Assembly (NCBI GenBank): GCA_017941035.1
Contig: JAGAXG010000005.1
Location: 1-38,894 of the forward strand
DNA length: 38,894 nt
Direction of reading: 5' to 3'
From: a bacterium
GTDB taxonomy: Bacteria > Cyanobacteriota > Vampirovibrionia > Gastranaerophilales > Gastranaerophilaceae
Part shown: positions 25,902-34,741 of the stretch, piece after piece
Position numbering within the stretch: the first letter of the stretch is position 1
Layout of the letters: the number at the start of each line of letters is the position of its first letter
Notes under the pieces: generated by a model
The model's input: the letters and a program-made list of their open reading frames with translations, nothing else
What the model was told of the DNA's origin: nothing
The model's database searches: none
Translations under genes and position numbers: made by a program

Positions 25902-26585
25902 TTACAGATTTTCAAAACCCGGAGAATAAGATGGCAAACCTTTATAACCTTCATTTTGCATTACTGATTTTTTTATATATTTATTTGTATAATTTCCTTT
26001 TTCAAGTAATTTTTTCAAAGTATTTTCACGTTCAACAAGAGAAGATTCTTTATCGTTACTTTCAGGATACATTTTTAAAATTTCATTCCAAACAACAGCT
26101 TCCATTGTCCAAGCATAAGTTTCTTCTGCAAGAGAATTGTATTCATCCTGATGAAGGGCTTCATGGGACAATAGCGCAGCAATAGCACCTGCAGGAGCAT
26201 CTTTGTGACGATTGCTTATATATATATATAGTTTTTTCCCTCGTTTCCAGCCTAATGCATCAAAAGTTGAATATTCCTGATTAATTTGACCTAAATCTTT
26301 AAATTCAATTTGAACAGGCTTTTGCGAAAGATTATTACCTAAAATTGCATTCCTTGAAAACATGCCGGATGTATCTTTCAGCATATCGAGTGCAACATAA
26401 AAAATTTCATCTTTTCCTACACATTTGTAGTTAGGAGTAATTTGCTTAATGTATGCAGGGGTATATTTTTTAGGATATTGCTTAGGAACTATTTGAGATG
26501 TTATATCTTCTATAGCAAAACAGTTACCTGAAAGGCTTAATGCCGTGATTAATGTCGTTAAAAATAATTTTGTTAAATGCTTCAT
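25902..26585 (-). CDS. Secreted HExxH metalloprotease-like protein
   Basis: The 227-aa protein has a signal peptide (1-24). A candidate zinc-peptidase motif HEALH occurs at ~141-145 in IAALLSHEALHQDEYNS, followed by EETYAW ~10 residues later, which could provide a third (Glu) ligand as in gluzincin-type enzymes. The C-terminal ~60 residues are Lys/Asn/Glu-rich and helical. No family name is recalled. It would act in the periplasm or outside the cell. It lies downstream of the TPR gene on the same strand (66-nt gap). Confidence 0.72.
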   Translation of the reverse strand: MKHLTKLFLTTLITALSLSGNCFAIEDITSQIVPKQYPKKYTPAYIKQITPNYKCVGKDEIFYVALDMLKDTSGMFSRNAILGNNLSQKPVQIEFKDLGQINQEYSTFDALGWKRGKKLYIYISNRHKDAPAGAIAALLSHEALHQDEYNSLAEETYAWTMEAVVWNEILKMYPESNDKESSLVERENTLKKLLEKGNYTNKYIKKSVMQNEGYKGLPSYSPGFENL

Positions 26586-26651
26586 ACTTTTGTAATCCTC
26601 TCCTTCAATCTGATATCATGTATTATATTTATATTTCAGAGAAAGGCAATT

Positions 26652-28199
26652 TTATTTTTTATGATTTAGTTTTACCAATTCAGCGTACTTGAATTTGTAT
26701 TCATTTGAATCATCTAATCCCTGAGCCTCTGAAATATATTCCAGAGCAGATCTATAATCCTTTTTGAATTTATAAAAATCGCTCATTTTTGCATAATATA
26801 AAGGATTATTCAAATCGTACAAAATTGCCCGTTTCATACATTCTATCGCTTCTTCGATATCATCTGTTTTTTCTCGCGAAAGAGCCAAATAATAATAACC
26901 TTCCGCACAATTTATATCCAGAGAAAGAGCTTCCTGAGCATATTCTTTTGTCTTTTCGAAATCCTCTTTCAAATAAGACGATTTCGCACCGAGAATGTTC
27001 CCTAAAATATAGTTTGGATTAATTTTAAGTATTTTTTCTGCAATTTCCTGAGCTTTGCTATAATCTTTTTCTTTTATATAAATTTCTGCAAGATCGTTCA
27101 AATAATTCATATTTTCAGGATTTTTTCCAATAACTTCAGATATTAATTTTTCAGCTTTGTCAAAAATATTTAACTCTGCATAAATTTTTGCGAGTGACAT
27201 TTTACCAAAATCATCTAATATTAACTGTTCTAGAAGATTTTTTGCTTCAATAAAATTCTTATCATGAGCAAAGAGTATAGCCTTTAATATTAATGCTCTG
27301 TTATATTCAGGATTTATAGTTAAAATTGCATCAATTTCTTTTTTAGCCTTCCCAAAATCTTTCATGTCATAATATAAATATCCTAAAGAATACCTGTAAT
27401 CGATATTATCAGGAGCGAGAAAAATAGCTTTGGAATAAGCATTTTGAGCTTCTTTCATCCAACCATTATAAAAATATGCATTCCCAAGATTATATAAATA
27501 CTTTGGATTATTTTTATCAATATTTGAAGCTATTGAAAAATGTTTAATTGCATCAACAATTTGCATATTTTCCAAATCAAATAAACCCAAAAAATTCAAA
27601 ATTTCAGGATTCTGAGTATTTGAACTTATACGCCTAAAAATATTTTGCGCTTTATCATAATCTCCTTTATCAAAATTAATTTTGCCTTGTAATAAAAGAA
27701 CTTTTTCATCATTTTCATCACACTGAGACAAAAATTCTTTGGTTTTTTCAAGTTCTCCATTTGTATAAAAAGCATTTGCACATTCGATTTTTATATCCTG
27801 ATTAAAAAACTCGGAATTTTCATATTGTTCAATTTCAGTAAACAGTTTTAAATCTATTAAAATTTTTATCAATGATTCAAGATTTTTTGAATTTTTATTT
27901 TGGTCAAATAATTTCTGTGCAATACCAAGTGCACCATCTAAATCTCCCTGAAGTTCTTTTATTTTTCTAATTATTATCAAACTTTGTTCATGTACAGGAT
28001 TTAAATTCAAAACTTTTTCTAAATAATCCATTGCTCTTTCATAATTATTCATTAAAAAATATAATTCACCTATTTGAGACAAAATTTCAATATTATCATC
28101 TTCAATTTCAAGAGCTTTATAGAGCATTTCTATTGCTTGTTTGTAATATTTTTGTTCTTTTAATTCAAATGCATTTTTTATATATTCTAAACTTTCCAT
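26652..28199 (-). CDS. Tetratricopeptide repeat protein
   Basis: The 515-aa protein consists almost entirely of TPR units of ~34 aa (at least a dozen), recognisable by the W/L--G--Y---A pattern and Pro-32 positions, for example ILSQIGELYFLMNNYERAMDYL, YLYNLGNAYFYNGWMKEAQNA and YSLGYLYYDMKDFGKAKKEI. No signal peptide or membrane segment is seen, so it is probably a cytoplasmic scaffold. It starts 12 nt after the FtsB/DivIC-like gene, which suggests a link to cell division or envelope assembly; the partner is unknown. Confidence 0.92.
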   Translation of the reverse strand: MESLEYIKNAFELKEQKYYKQAIEMLYKALEIEDDNIEILSQIGELYFLMNNYERAMDYLEKVLNLNPVHEQSLIIIRKIKELQGDLDGALGIAQKLFDQNKNSKNLESLIKILIDLKLFTEIEQYENSEFFNQDIKIECANAFYTNGELEKTKEFLSQCDENDEKVLLLQGKINFDKGDYDKAQNIFRRISSNTQNPEILNFLGLFDLENMQIVDAIKHFSIASNIDKNNPKYLYNLGNAYFYNGWMKEAQNAYSKAIFLAPDNIDYRYSLGYLYYDMKDFGKAKKEIDAILTINPEYNRALILKAILFAHDKNFIEAKNLLEQLILDDFGKMSLAKIYAELNIFDKAEKLISEVIGKNPENMNYLNDLAEIYIKEKDYSKAQEIAEKILKINPNYILGNILGAKSSYLKEDFEKTKEYAQEALSLDINCAEGYYYLALSREKTDDIEEAIECMKRAILYDLNNPLYYAKMSDFYKFKKDYRSALEYISEAQGLDDSNEYKFKYAELVKLNHKK

Positions 28200-28211
28200 T
28201 AATATTTTATC

Positions 28212-28658
28212 CTATTCTTCATCTACCTGTTCAGGAATATCAGGTATGAAAGTTGGTTTTACCTCTTTTTCTTTTATTTTTTGGTTTTTAAATTTTTTCC
28301 ATTGAAATTTCTTTTTCTTAGGTTTTTCAACTTTTTTATTTATAATAACTAATACTTCATCCTGTCCTGCCATTTTAAGATTATTACGAGCTATCCCCTC
28401 AAGACTATTGTCAGAAGTAATCATTTTCTTTTCAGCTTTTAAATCTTCGTTTCTTAATTTAACTTTTTTCAAATGATTTTCCAAAATTATAGATTTTGAT
28501 TGATAAGAAATTATCTTTGAAATATTTAAAATTGCGCCATATCCTATTTGTATCAAACAAAAAACAAGCACTACCGTTAGAAAAGAGTAGTAAAAACCTA
28601 CTTTTCTGTTGTATCTGCTATAAGATTCATTATTTTTTTCTTTGTCAGAATTTTCCAT
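28212..28658 (-). CDS. FtsB/DivIC-like septum formation initiator protein
   Basis: The 148-aa bitopic protein has a short polar N-terminus, a membrane helix at ~22-44, a coiled coil (~50-85) with KVKLRNEDLKAEKKMI, and the family-typical SLEGIARNNLKMAGQDEVLVI region (~87-107), where the E-xAR--L-M---GE pattern is usual. The C-terminus is Lys-rich with a final acidic Pro segment. It is likely part of the divisome FtsQLB/DivIC complex. The coiled coil plus the terminal motif support the call; sequence length is longer than E. coli FtsB. Confidence 0.85.
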   Translation of the reverse strand: MENSDKEKNNESYSRYNRKVGFYYSFLTVVLVFCLIQIGYGAILNISKIISYQSKSIILENHLKKVKLRNEDLKAEKKMITSDNSLEGIARNNLKMAGQDEVLVIINKKVEKPKKKKFQWKKFKNQKIKEKEVKPTFIPDIPEQVDEE

Positions 28659-28704
28659 AAGCTTAAATTAATTATAAACAATATTTTTTCTAAAAACCAA
28701 TAAT

Positions 28705-29610
28705 TTACAATTTGAAAGTAGTTGAAAATTTAAACTGATTCCAAAATGCATTACTAATATCATCATAAGTTTCACTTGCACTAAAATTTATACGCCATCT
28801 GTCATAATCTTTATTCCCAAACGGGTTTAGAGACAAAACAACTTCTGCTTTTTTACGTCTTTTAACCATATCGGCAGAAAAATGATTTATTAAAGTTAAA
28901 TACTGTGATATTTGCAGTTCAGGAGAAATAAAAAATTTATCATTGTAATTATTATTTGTCGTATTAACCGTTTTGTTATAAGATGTTGTAATTGCAAATC
29001 TTTTATATCTGTATTTTGTAAAAACTCCAGAAGATTGCTCTAATTCTCCGTAAGAAATCTCTTGGCTATAAGTAGTTCCGGCGCTAAACCCGCCCAAAGA
29101 TTTAGACTGTTTACTCGATAATGGAGTAATACTATATTCTGAACCGTTGTATTTAGAATAAATATCTCTGTTAAAAAGATTAGGTGTAGTTTCTAAACCT
29201 TTAAAAACCTTAGCTTCAACCTTTTTTGGCTGTTTTATATTCAACTGTGCAATATTATTATCAAGCTTTAATTCAACACCTTCTTCATTTTCTTCGTTAT
29301 ATTCAGCATAACCTTTTAATACATCCGTATACATATCACCAATTAAATAATCATCTTCACCATCAAAATCTTCCTCATAATCCAAATTTTTACAACCTGA
29401 AGTATCTGCTGTTACATCATCACTTGTAATATCTTCTTGAACAGATTTTTCCTGTTTACTTGAAATTTCTTCTATTTGATTTTTTTCAACCTCATCTGGA
29501 ATATGCCATTTGAAAATTTTTGTTGTTGAAATCGTACCATTCCCATCAGCAAAAACTCTGCAGGGTAATATGAAAAACATTAAAAATATAATCAAAACAA
29601 CACGTTTCAT
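28705..29610 (-). CDS. Secreted protein with probable C-terminal outer-membrane beta-barrel
   Basis: The 301-aa protein has a signal peptide (1-21), an acidic disordered part (~40-115), then ~160 residues of alternating hydrophobic/polar strands rich in Tyr, Phe, Ser and Thr with short Asn/Gly turns, such as YSQEISYGEL and FKYRYKR-like stretches. It ends in FKFSTTFKL, an aromatic-ended last strand like that of small outer-membrane beta-barrels (though the final residue is Leu, not Phe). No family is recognised. It is the first gene of the minus-strand group with the FtsB-like and TPR genes (46-nt gap). Confidence 0.68.
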   Translation of the reverse strand: MKRVVLIIFLMFFILPCRVFADGNGTISTTKIFKWHIPDEVEKNQIEEISSKQEKSVQEDITSDDVTADTSGCKNLDYEEDFDGEDDYLIGDMYTDVLKGYAEYNEENEEGVELKLDNNIAQLNIKQPKKVEAKVFKGLETTPNLFNRDIYSKYNGSEYSITPLSSKQSKSLGGFSAGTTYSQEISYGELEQSSGVFTKYRYKRFAITTSYNKTVNTTNNNYNDKFFISPELQISQYLTLINHFSADMVKRRKKAEVVLSLNPFGNKDYDRWRINFSASETYDDISNAFWNQFKFSTTFKL

Positions 29611-29684
29611 AACTATATTTTACAATAGAAAAGTTTTTATTCAATTTATGTAACTTCTCTTAACATGTAAAACCCTATCTCCAC

Positions 29685-29713
29685 TTGACAATATCAATAA
29701 ATCATGATAGCAT
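29685..29713 (+). promoter_or_regulatory. Promoter upstream of a terminator hairpin
   Basis: A consensus TTGACA (29,685-29,690), 17-bp spacer and TAGCAT (29,708-29,713). A perfect 10-bp palindrome CATGTACATG (29,711-29,720) overlaps the -10 end and start site and could be an operator. Confidence 0.6.
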
Positions 29714-29738
29714 GTACATGGGGTAAATGTATATTTAT

Positions 29739-29770
29739 AAGTCTTATCAATTTGATGAGACTTTCTTTTT
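29739..29770 (+). terminator. Terminator or attenuator in the ctpA leader region
   Basis: An 11-bp stem (AAGTCTTATCA / TGATGAGACTT, one G-T pair), ATT loop and T-rich run lie ~96 nt before ctpA and only ~20 nt after the predicted start of transcription. Confidence 0.85.
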
Positions 29771-29865
29771 GTGGAAATTATTATTCAAAAACTTTTTTTT
29801 ATATCTTACTGTTTTACAAAAAAAGTATATTGATTATCAATTTTCGTTGATGTTAAATTATTGAT

Positions 29866-31104
29866 ATGAAACGACGGATTAAAGCATTGATAATTTTTAC
29901 AGGAACAATTGTCACAATATTTGCAATTAATTCCTTTTATTTATCAAATCATAATCCACTATTAAATGAAGATACAAAAATAATAGATAATAGTACTGTA
30001 TCCGCTCAAAAGCTTTTTGAAAAAAATTGGCAGACAATCCGAAATGAATATTATGATCCAAGTTTTAACCGTCAACAATGGTATAGGTGGAAAACTCATT
30101 ATCAAAATAAAATAAAAACTAATGAAGATGCAAAAGTTGCAATAGAGACAATGATTGCAAGTTTAAATGATCCTTACTCAAAATTTATGACTCCGGAAGA
30201 ATTTGAACGACAAAACAGTTCAATAACTTCAAAGATTTCAGGTATTGGAGTTAATATTATAAGTGAAGCCGGAAAAATAAAAATCCTTAACATTATAGAA
30301 GATACTCCTGCACAATTTGCCGATTTAAAATCCGGAGATATTATACTTTCCGTTGATAATAAAAAAGTGAGCGGATTGTCACTTACAGATGTTTCAAATC
30401 TTGTCAAAGGACCTGTAAATACTTTTGTATCTATAGAAATACTACGCGGAAAAGAAAAATTAAATAAACAGGTTATAAGAAAAGAAATTACCATAAAAAC
30501 CGTTAAAAGTGATAATGATAAAGATATAGGATACATACAAATTTCAAGTTTTATCAGTAACTCAACTCCTAATGAATTTTTAGAAGCTTTAGAAAATACT
30601 TCAAATTCAAAAGGTTTAATTATAGATTTGCGGGGAAATACCGGAGGACTTTTGACAAATGCTATTTTTATTGCAAATCTTTTTATAGAAAAAGGAAAAC
30701 TTGTCAGCATAGTTGGCAGAAATGGATATAAATATGACATTGAAGCTCAAGAAAATAATGTCCACATTAAAAAACCTATAATAATTCTTGTTGACGGAAC
30801 AAGCGCAAGCGCAAGTGAAATTCTTTCCGGAGCAATGAAAGATTACCATAGAGCAAAACTTATAGGAACAAAAACATACGGTAAAGGAATGGTTCAGAAA
30901 ATTATTCCGATGCCAAACAAAACCGGTTTAAATTTAACTATCGCAAAATATTTAACTCCTCATGGAAATGATATAAACAAAAAAGGAATTATTCCTGATG
31001 TTGAGGTAAAATTTACCAAAGAAGCATTATTAAACAAAAAAGATATTCAACTTGAAACTGCAAAAGCAATGCTTTCTTCAATGATTACTAAAAATACATA
31101 TTAG
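29866..31104 (+). CDS. Carboxy-terminal processing protease (S41)
   Basis: The 412-aa protein has an N-terminal signal anchor (~5-24), a helical region with NWQTIRNEYYDP, and a PDZ domain (~100-175) with SGIGVNI and SGDIILSVDNKKVSG. The S41 catalytic domain contains GLIIDLRGNTGG (~253-264), the nucleophile in GTSASASEILSGAMKD (~307-322) and the base Lys in GTKTYGKGMVQ (~329-339). The Ser-Lys dyad looks intact. It belongs to the CtpA/Prc group, which trims periplasmic proteins, cell-wall hydrolases or signalling proteins. The gene symbol ctpA is often used, but the specific member is not resolved. Confidence 0.94.
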   Translation: MKRRIKALIIFTGTIVTIFAINSFYLSNHNPLLNEDTKIIDNSTVSAQKLFEKNWQTIRNEYYDPSFNRQQWYRWKTHYQNKIKTNEDAKVAIETMIASLNDPYSKFMTPEEFERQNSSITSKISGIGVNIISEAGKIKILNIIEDTPAQFADLKSGDIILSVDNKKVSGLSLTDVSNLVKGPVNTFVSIEILRGKEKLNKQVIRKEITIKTVKSDNDKDIGYIQISSFISNSTPNEFLEALENTSNSKGLIIDLRGNTGGLLTNAIFIANLFIEKGKLVSIVGRNGYKYDIEAQENNVHIKKPIIILVDGTSASASEILSGAMKDYHRAKLIGTKTYGKGMVQKIIPMPNKTGLNLTIAKYLTPHGNDINKKGIIPDVEVKFTKEALLNKKDIQLETAKAMLSSMITKNTY

Positions 31105-31110
31105 TATAAC

Positions 31111-31139
31111 TTGACATCAGATTATGTGTAACGTATATT
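31111..31139 (+). promoter_or_regulatory. tRNA-Cys promoter
   Basis: TTGACA (31,111-31,116), 17-bp spacer, TATATT (31,134-31,139), ~18 nt before the tRNA. Confidence 0.75.
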
Positions 31140-31156
31140 ATAAACACGGTGGTTAA

Positions 31157-31227
31157 GGCGACATGGCCAAGTGGTAAGGCAGAAGCCTGCAAAGCTTTTA
31201 TCCCCAGTTCGAATCTGGGTGTCGCCT
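31157..31227 (+). tRNA. tRNA-Cys (GCA)
   Basis: The acceptor stem GGCGACA/TGTCGCC pairs fully. The D-arm carries AGTGGTA, the anticodon stem GAAGC/GCTTT has loop CTGCAAA (anticodon GCA), and the T arm is CCCAG-TTCGAAT-CTGGG. Discriminator U, CCA not encoded. A T-rich tract follows directly and may help terminate. Confidence 0.95.
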
Positions 31228-31344
31228 TTTTTATTTTGCGTTTTGTAAATTATTTTTTATTTTTTTAAAGTTTAAAAAAAAACTGCCGAATAATTATATG
31301 GTTAGTATAATATTTTGTACTAAAATATATTTTAAGAGGGCTTT

Positions 31345-31998
31345 ATGATAGAAGAAGTTAGTTTTGATTTTCCTGACGAATTATTAGATAATATTCAACA
31401 AAACATTGAACATATAATTAGAACTTTTGATGTCCCGGAAGAAAATAAGATGGAAGTTATAAAACAGATTAATTTTATGTACTCCAGAACTAAGTATCTT
31501 TCATTGACTGATGAATTGACGGAGCTTCCGAACCGCAGATGTTTTGATAATGATTTTGATAAAGAATTTTCAAGAGCACAACGTTATTCAAATCCTCTTA
31601 CATTAGTTATGTTTGATATTGATCATTTCAAAAAAATCAATGATACCTATGGACATCAGTGTGGAGATTTTGTTCTTAAACAAATTGCTAATTCAGCACT
31701 TCAAACTTTCCGAAAAACAGATACCGTATATAGAACAGGCGGAGAAGAATTTACTGTTATTCTTACAGAGACTGATATTGATCAAGCTATTATACCTTTA
31801 GAACGTTTTAGAAAAACCATAGAAACTCTTGATTTAACCTACAATGGACAAGAAATTGGTGTAACAGTAAGTATTGGAGCATGTCAATTTAATTCTTCAA
31901 TAAAAACTAAAGAAGAATTTATTGAAAAAACAGATTCTTCTCTTTACGAAGCAAAAAACACGGGAAGAAACAAAACTATTCTTAATACTTCCCTGTAA
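31345..31998 (+). CDS. Diguanylate cyclase (GGDEF) without a recognised sensor domain
   Basis: The 217-aa protein has a ~50-residue N-terminal helical part and one GGDEF domain: DELTELPNRR, FDIDHFKKINDTYGH--GD, the active-site GGEEF (~132-136), and the late SIGA and YEAK--GRN motifs. RKTD sits five residues before GGEEF and is the inhibitory I-site (RxxD), so product feedback is expected. It makes c-di-GMP from two GTP in the cytoplasm. No membrane or PAS domain is present, so its input must come through the N-terminal helix or a partner. Its 3' end overlaps that of the convergent gene by 17 bp. Confidence 0.95.
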   Translation: MIEEVSFDFPDELLDNIQQNIEHIIRTFDVPEENKMEVIKQINFMYSRTKYLSLTDELTELPNRRCFDNDFDKEFSRAQRYSNPLTLVMFDIDHFKKINDTYGHQCGDFVLKQIANSALQTFRKTDTVYRTGGEEFTVILTETDIDQAIIPLERFRKTIETLDLTYNGQEIGVTVSIGACQFNSSIKTKEEFIEKTDSSLYEAKNTGRNKTILNTSL

Positions 31999-33196
31999 GC
32001 TTCAATATTTGCTGATATTTTAACCATCCTAAAACAACATGCTGAACATTATCAATTCTTATAATGCTGGCATTTGGTGTAACATCAGGTCTGACCCAAT
32101 TTGCGGAATTCGGAAGTCCTCCGGCTTGAATACCTGTTTTTACTTGAACCCTGCTTAAAAAATAATTCCCTATAGAAAGTGCCTTTATTAAAATCTTTTT
32201 TAATTGCGGATTATCTGTGCACATATAAATTGAGCATAAACCTTCCATAATTGTTCCCACACTACAAGGTCTAATATTATCTTTAAAAGCACCATAATAG
32301 CTATTTCTTACATTCGTAATTTGATTACTTAAAACTGGGATAGCCATTTGCTCAGCATATGCTTTCATTTGATTAGCTTCTTCAATTGTTACAAGTTTAT
32401 TTTCCAGCATTTTCTCAATAGCCAAAACAGACCAATGGTCAAAAGGGATATTTAAATCCATAATCCTTCTTGTTCTAACAAGGTACATAATTGCATCTTT
32501 TGCACCTTTTAACCATTTGTCCTGTTTATCAATTTCATACAGATACAAAAGTCCTGCAGCTGCTTCTCCGGGATAAAATATGGCTTCTGCTTCTGTATCA
32601 ATTGTTTTTGTCATGCAATTGTAATAAGCATAAATATTTCCATTTGATTTATCTTGCATTGAAAGAATAAATTCACCTAAACCTTGTAATTTAAATAAAT
32701 CAATTTCTTCTTCTTTATACAAATTGCACAATGCACAAAGTGCAACCCCTGCAGAACCTGATTTTGCAATAGGGAATTTTATGCCTTCTTCTTGTGGATC
32801 TGAAACAACCATATAACCATTTTCACCATAAGGTTCAATATATTTATTAATAAAATACTTAGATGCAATAATACGCTGATCTTTTAATTTCGTTTCTAAA
32901 CCTAATGTTTCATACATATACATTGCATATAAAGTTCCAGCATGGCGCAAAGAATTATACATTTTATTATCATACAAAATATCAGGATTAACATTTTTTC
33001 TATAAATAAAACGTCCGCTTTCAAGTATATTACGTTCGATATACCCCATAGAAAGTGCTATTTCATAATAATATGGAAGATCCTCAGTACCTTCATGTAC
33101 CATTTTCTTTGTTTCATGCCATATTATAGATGCTAAAATAGCAACTAACGTTAGAAATATTGCCGGTATAAAAAATGTTGGAGATGAAAAATCCAT
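31982..33196 (-). CDS. Membrane-anchored alpha/alpha-toroid (six-hairpin glycosidase-like) protein
   Basis: I use the ATG at 33,196 (404 aa). A hydrophobic N-terminal anchor (~7-30) precedes a long helical domain with repeated motifs reminiscent of (alpha/alpha)6 barrels: SLRHAGTLYAMY, SGSAGVALCALCNLY, IFYPGEAAAGLLYLYEI (~210-226), FDHWSVLAIEKML and VQHVVLGWLKY near the end. Such folds occur in unsaturated glucuronyl hydrolases, epimerases and lanthionine-type enzymes. Catalytic residues cannot be assigned. It may act on cell-surface glycans outside the inner membrane. Confidence 0.62.
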   Translation of the reverse strand: MDFSSPTFFIPAIFLTLVAILASIIWHETKKMVHEGTEDLPYYYEIALSMGYIERNILESGRFIYRKNVNPDILYDNKMYNSLRHAGTLYAMYMYETLGLETKLKDQRIIASKYFINKYIEPYGENGYMVVSDPQEEGIKFPIAKSGSAGVALCALCNLYKEEEIDLFKLQGLGEFILSMQDKSNGNIYAYYNCMTKTIDTEAEAIFYPGEAAAGLLYLYEIDKQDKWLKGAKDAIMYLVRTRRIMDLNIPFDHWSVLAIEKMLENKLVTIEEANQMKAYAEQMAIPVLSNQITNVRNSYYGAFKDNIRPCSVGTIMEGLCSIYMCTDNPQLKKILIKALSIGNYFLSRVQVKTGIQAGGLPNSANWVRPDVTPNASIIRIDNVQHVVLGWLKYQQILKLTGKY

Positions 33197-33275
33197 ACAA
33201 TTATTATAGCAAAGGAAATTAAAATAATAATAAAGCATTTGTATGATTTTTTTTAATTTTAAATTTCTCTTATGT

Positions 33276-33281
33276 TATAAT
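33276..33281 (+). promoter_or_regulatory. Extended -10 promoter of mnmA
   Basis: TGT-TATAAT (extended -10 form) lies 25 nt before the mnmA start; the -35 region is weak. Confidence 0.5.
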
Positions 33282-33306
33282 TTAAAAAAATATTGAAAGG
33301 GAAATT

Positions 33307-34377
33307 ATGAAAGTTTTAGTCGGATTATCAGGCGGTGTAGATTCCTCTGTTGCAGCACTTATTTTAAAACAACAAGGCTATGAGGTTATAGGAGCGACGA
33401 TGTCTATTTGGGGCAAAAACGGATTAGCTATTGCAGAAGGTAAGCATAATGCCTGCTACGGGCCTGATGAAGTTGAAGATATTGAAACAGCTAAAAAAAT
33501 AGCTGATGATATTGGAATTCCTTATCATGTTGTTGATTGTGTAAGCAAATATGAAGATATAGTTATAGAAAATTTTAAAAGAGAATATTTACAAGGTCAT
33601 ACTCCAAATCCTTGTGTATGGTGTAATGCATTGATAAAATTTGGTGTATTACCTGAAGTCGCAAAATTAAACGGTGTTGAATTTGACAAATTTGCAACAG
33701 GACATTATGCAAGAGTTGAGGAAGAAAACGGAAGATATTTATTGAAACGTGGAATTGCACCACATAAAGACCAATCTTATTTTTTGTATAGATTAAAACA
33801 AGAACAATTAAAAAATATAATTTTACCATTAGGGAATTATACAAAAGATCAGATTCGCGCTATTGCAAAAGAAAATGGGCTTGAAGTTGCTGACAAACCT
33901 GATAGCCAAGATTTTTACGGCGGGGATTATAATGAACTTTTGAATGTTAAAGATAAAATAGGTAATATTGTTGATTTAGAGGGTAAAATTCTTGGTACAC
34001 ATAAAGGTATCTGGAATTTTACAATTGGACAAAGGAAAGGAATTGGTGTTTCAGCACCTTATCCTTTATATGTTTTATCATTAAATAAAGATACAAATGA
34101 AGTTGTTGTTGGACCTGCAGATAAAACTTTCAAAAAATCCTTGATAGCAAATGATTTGAACTGGATTGCAATTGATAATTTAACAGAAGCAAAAAAATGT
34201 CAAGCAAAAATTCGTTCGACTCAACAACCAACCGATGTAGAAATAAGACCGTGCGGGGAAAATGAAGTTGAAGTAGTTTTTCAAGATATGCAAAAGTCAA
34301 TCGCAATAGGTCAATCTGCTGTATTTTATGATGGAGATACCGTTTTAGGCGGGGGAGTAATAAAAAGTGTACAATAA
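33307..34377 (+). CDS. mnmA: tRNA-specific 2-thiouridylase
   Basis: The 356-aa enzyme has the PP-loop VLVGLSGGVDSSVAA (~3-17), the first catalytic Cys in TPNPCVWCN (~98-106), ATGHYAR (~130), KDQSYFLYRL (~153), KPDSQDFYGG (the second Cys site usually reads SQ--CF, here DFYGG) and GTHKGIWNFTIGQRKG (~240). It thiolates U34 of tRNAs for Lys, Glu and Gln, and it lies beside tRNA-Gln (UUG). The second Cys of the canonical pair seems absent at its usual place, which points to the variant chemistry seen in some lineages. Otherwise complete. Confidence 0.92.
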   Translation: MKVLVGLSGGVDSSVAALILKQQGYEVIGATMSIWGKNGLAIAEGKHNACYGPDEVEDIETAKKIADDIGIPYHVVDCVSKYEDIVIENFKREYLQGHTPNPCVWCNALIKFGVLPEVAKLNGVEFDKFATGHYARVEEENGRYLLKRGIAPHKDQSYFLYRLKQEQLKNIILPLGNYTKDQIRAIAKENGLEVADKPDSQDFYGGDYNELLNVKDKIGNIVDLEGKILGTHKGIWNFTIGQRKGIGVSAPYPLYVLSLNKDTNEVVVGPADKTFKKSLIANDLNWIAIDNLTEAKKCQAKIRSTQQPTDVEIRPCGENEVEVVFQDMQKSIAIGQSAVFYDGDTVLGGGVIKSVQ

Positions 34378-34391
34378 AATTATCAAAAATA

Positions 34392-34419
34392 TTGACAAGT
34401 ATTTTTGATTGTATAAAAT
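34392..34419 (+). promoter_or_regulatory. tRNA-Gln promoter
   Basis: TTGACA (34,392-34,397) with a 16-bp spacer to TAAAAT (34,414-34,419). The -35 region and following bases (TTGACAAGTATTT) recur exactly at 34,742. Confidence 0.6.
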
Positions 34420-34440
34420 AATAGATGTGGCACGATATAT

Positions 34441-34516
<76 letters not shown>

Positions 34517-34520
34517 TTTA

Positions 34521-34545
34521 AGACTTCCGCAAGGGAGTCTTTTTT
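34521..34545 (+). terminator. tRNA-Gln terminator
   Basis: AGACTTCC / GGGAGTCT stem (one G-T pair) capped by a GCAA tetraloop, then a T tract. Confidence 0.92.
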
Positions 34546-34741
34546 ATTGGAAGAACGAGAATCTGCAATTATAGGTTTTCAGGGCAGTTGTGATGGGAGT
34601 TTTGTCCTAAATTTGCCTATATTTAGGGCGATAAAAGTAGATTTATAGTGTAGAGATTAGCAAATTTTTGTAATTTATAACTACATATTTTTTGTGTACA
34701 TGTTTGCAGTTCATTATGAATACATGTATTTAATTATTTAA
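34546..34741. other. Gene-free stretch after tRNA-Gln
   Basis: No convincing gene is seen. The stretch contains two ACATGT palindromes: ACATGT at 34,698-34,703 and the longer ATACATGTAT at 34,720-34,729, just upstream of the promoter at 34,742. I find no copy of the tRNA 3' end inside the window to mark an attachment site. Confidence 0.5.

Noticed and set aside
25847-26185. Plus-strand ORF of 112 aa
   Set aside because: Antisense to the metalloprotease-like gene; Tyr/Phe/Leu-rich shadow.
26218-26232. TA dinucleotide run
   Set aside because: Encodes alternating Tyr-Ile within the metalloprotease-like gene; too short to treat as a repeat element.
29226-29429. His/Leu-rich plus-strand ORF
   Set aside because: Antisense of the acidic part of the barrel-like secreted protein.
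30174-30740. 188-aa minus-strand ORF
   Set aside because: Shadow of the S41 protease, which has clear catalytic motifs on the plus strand.
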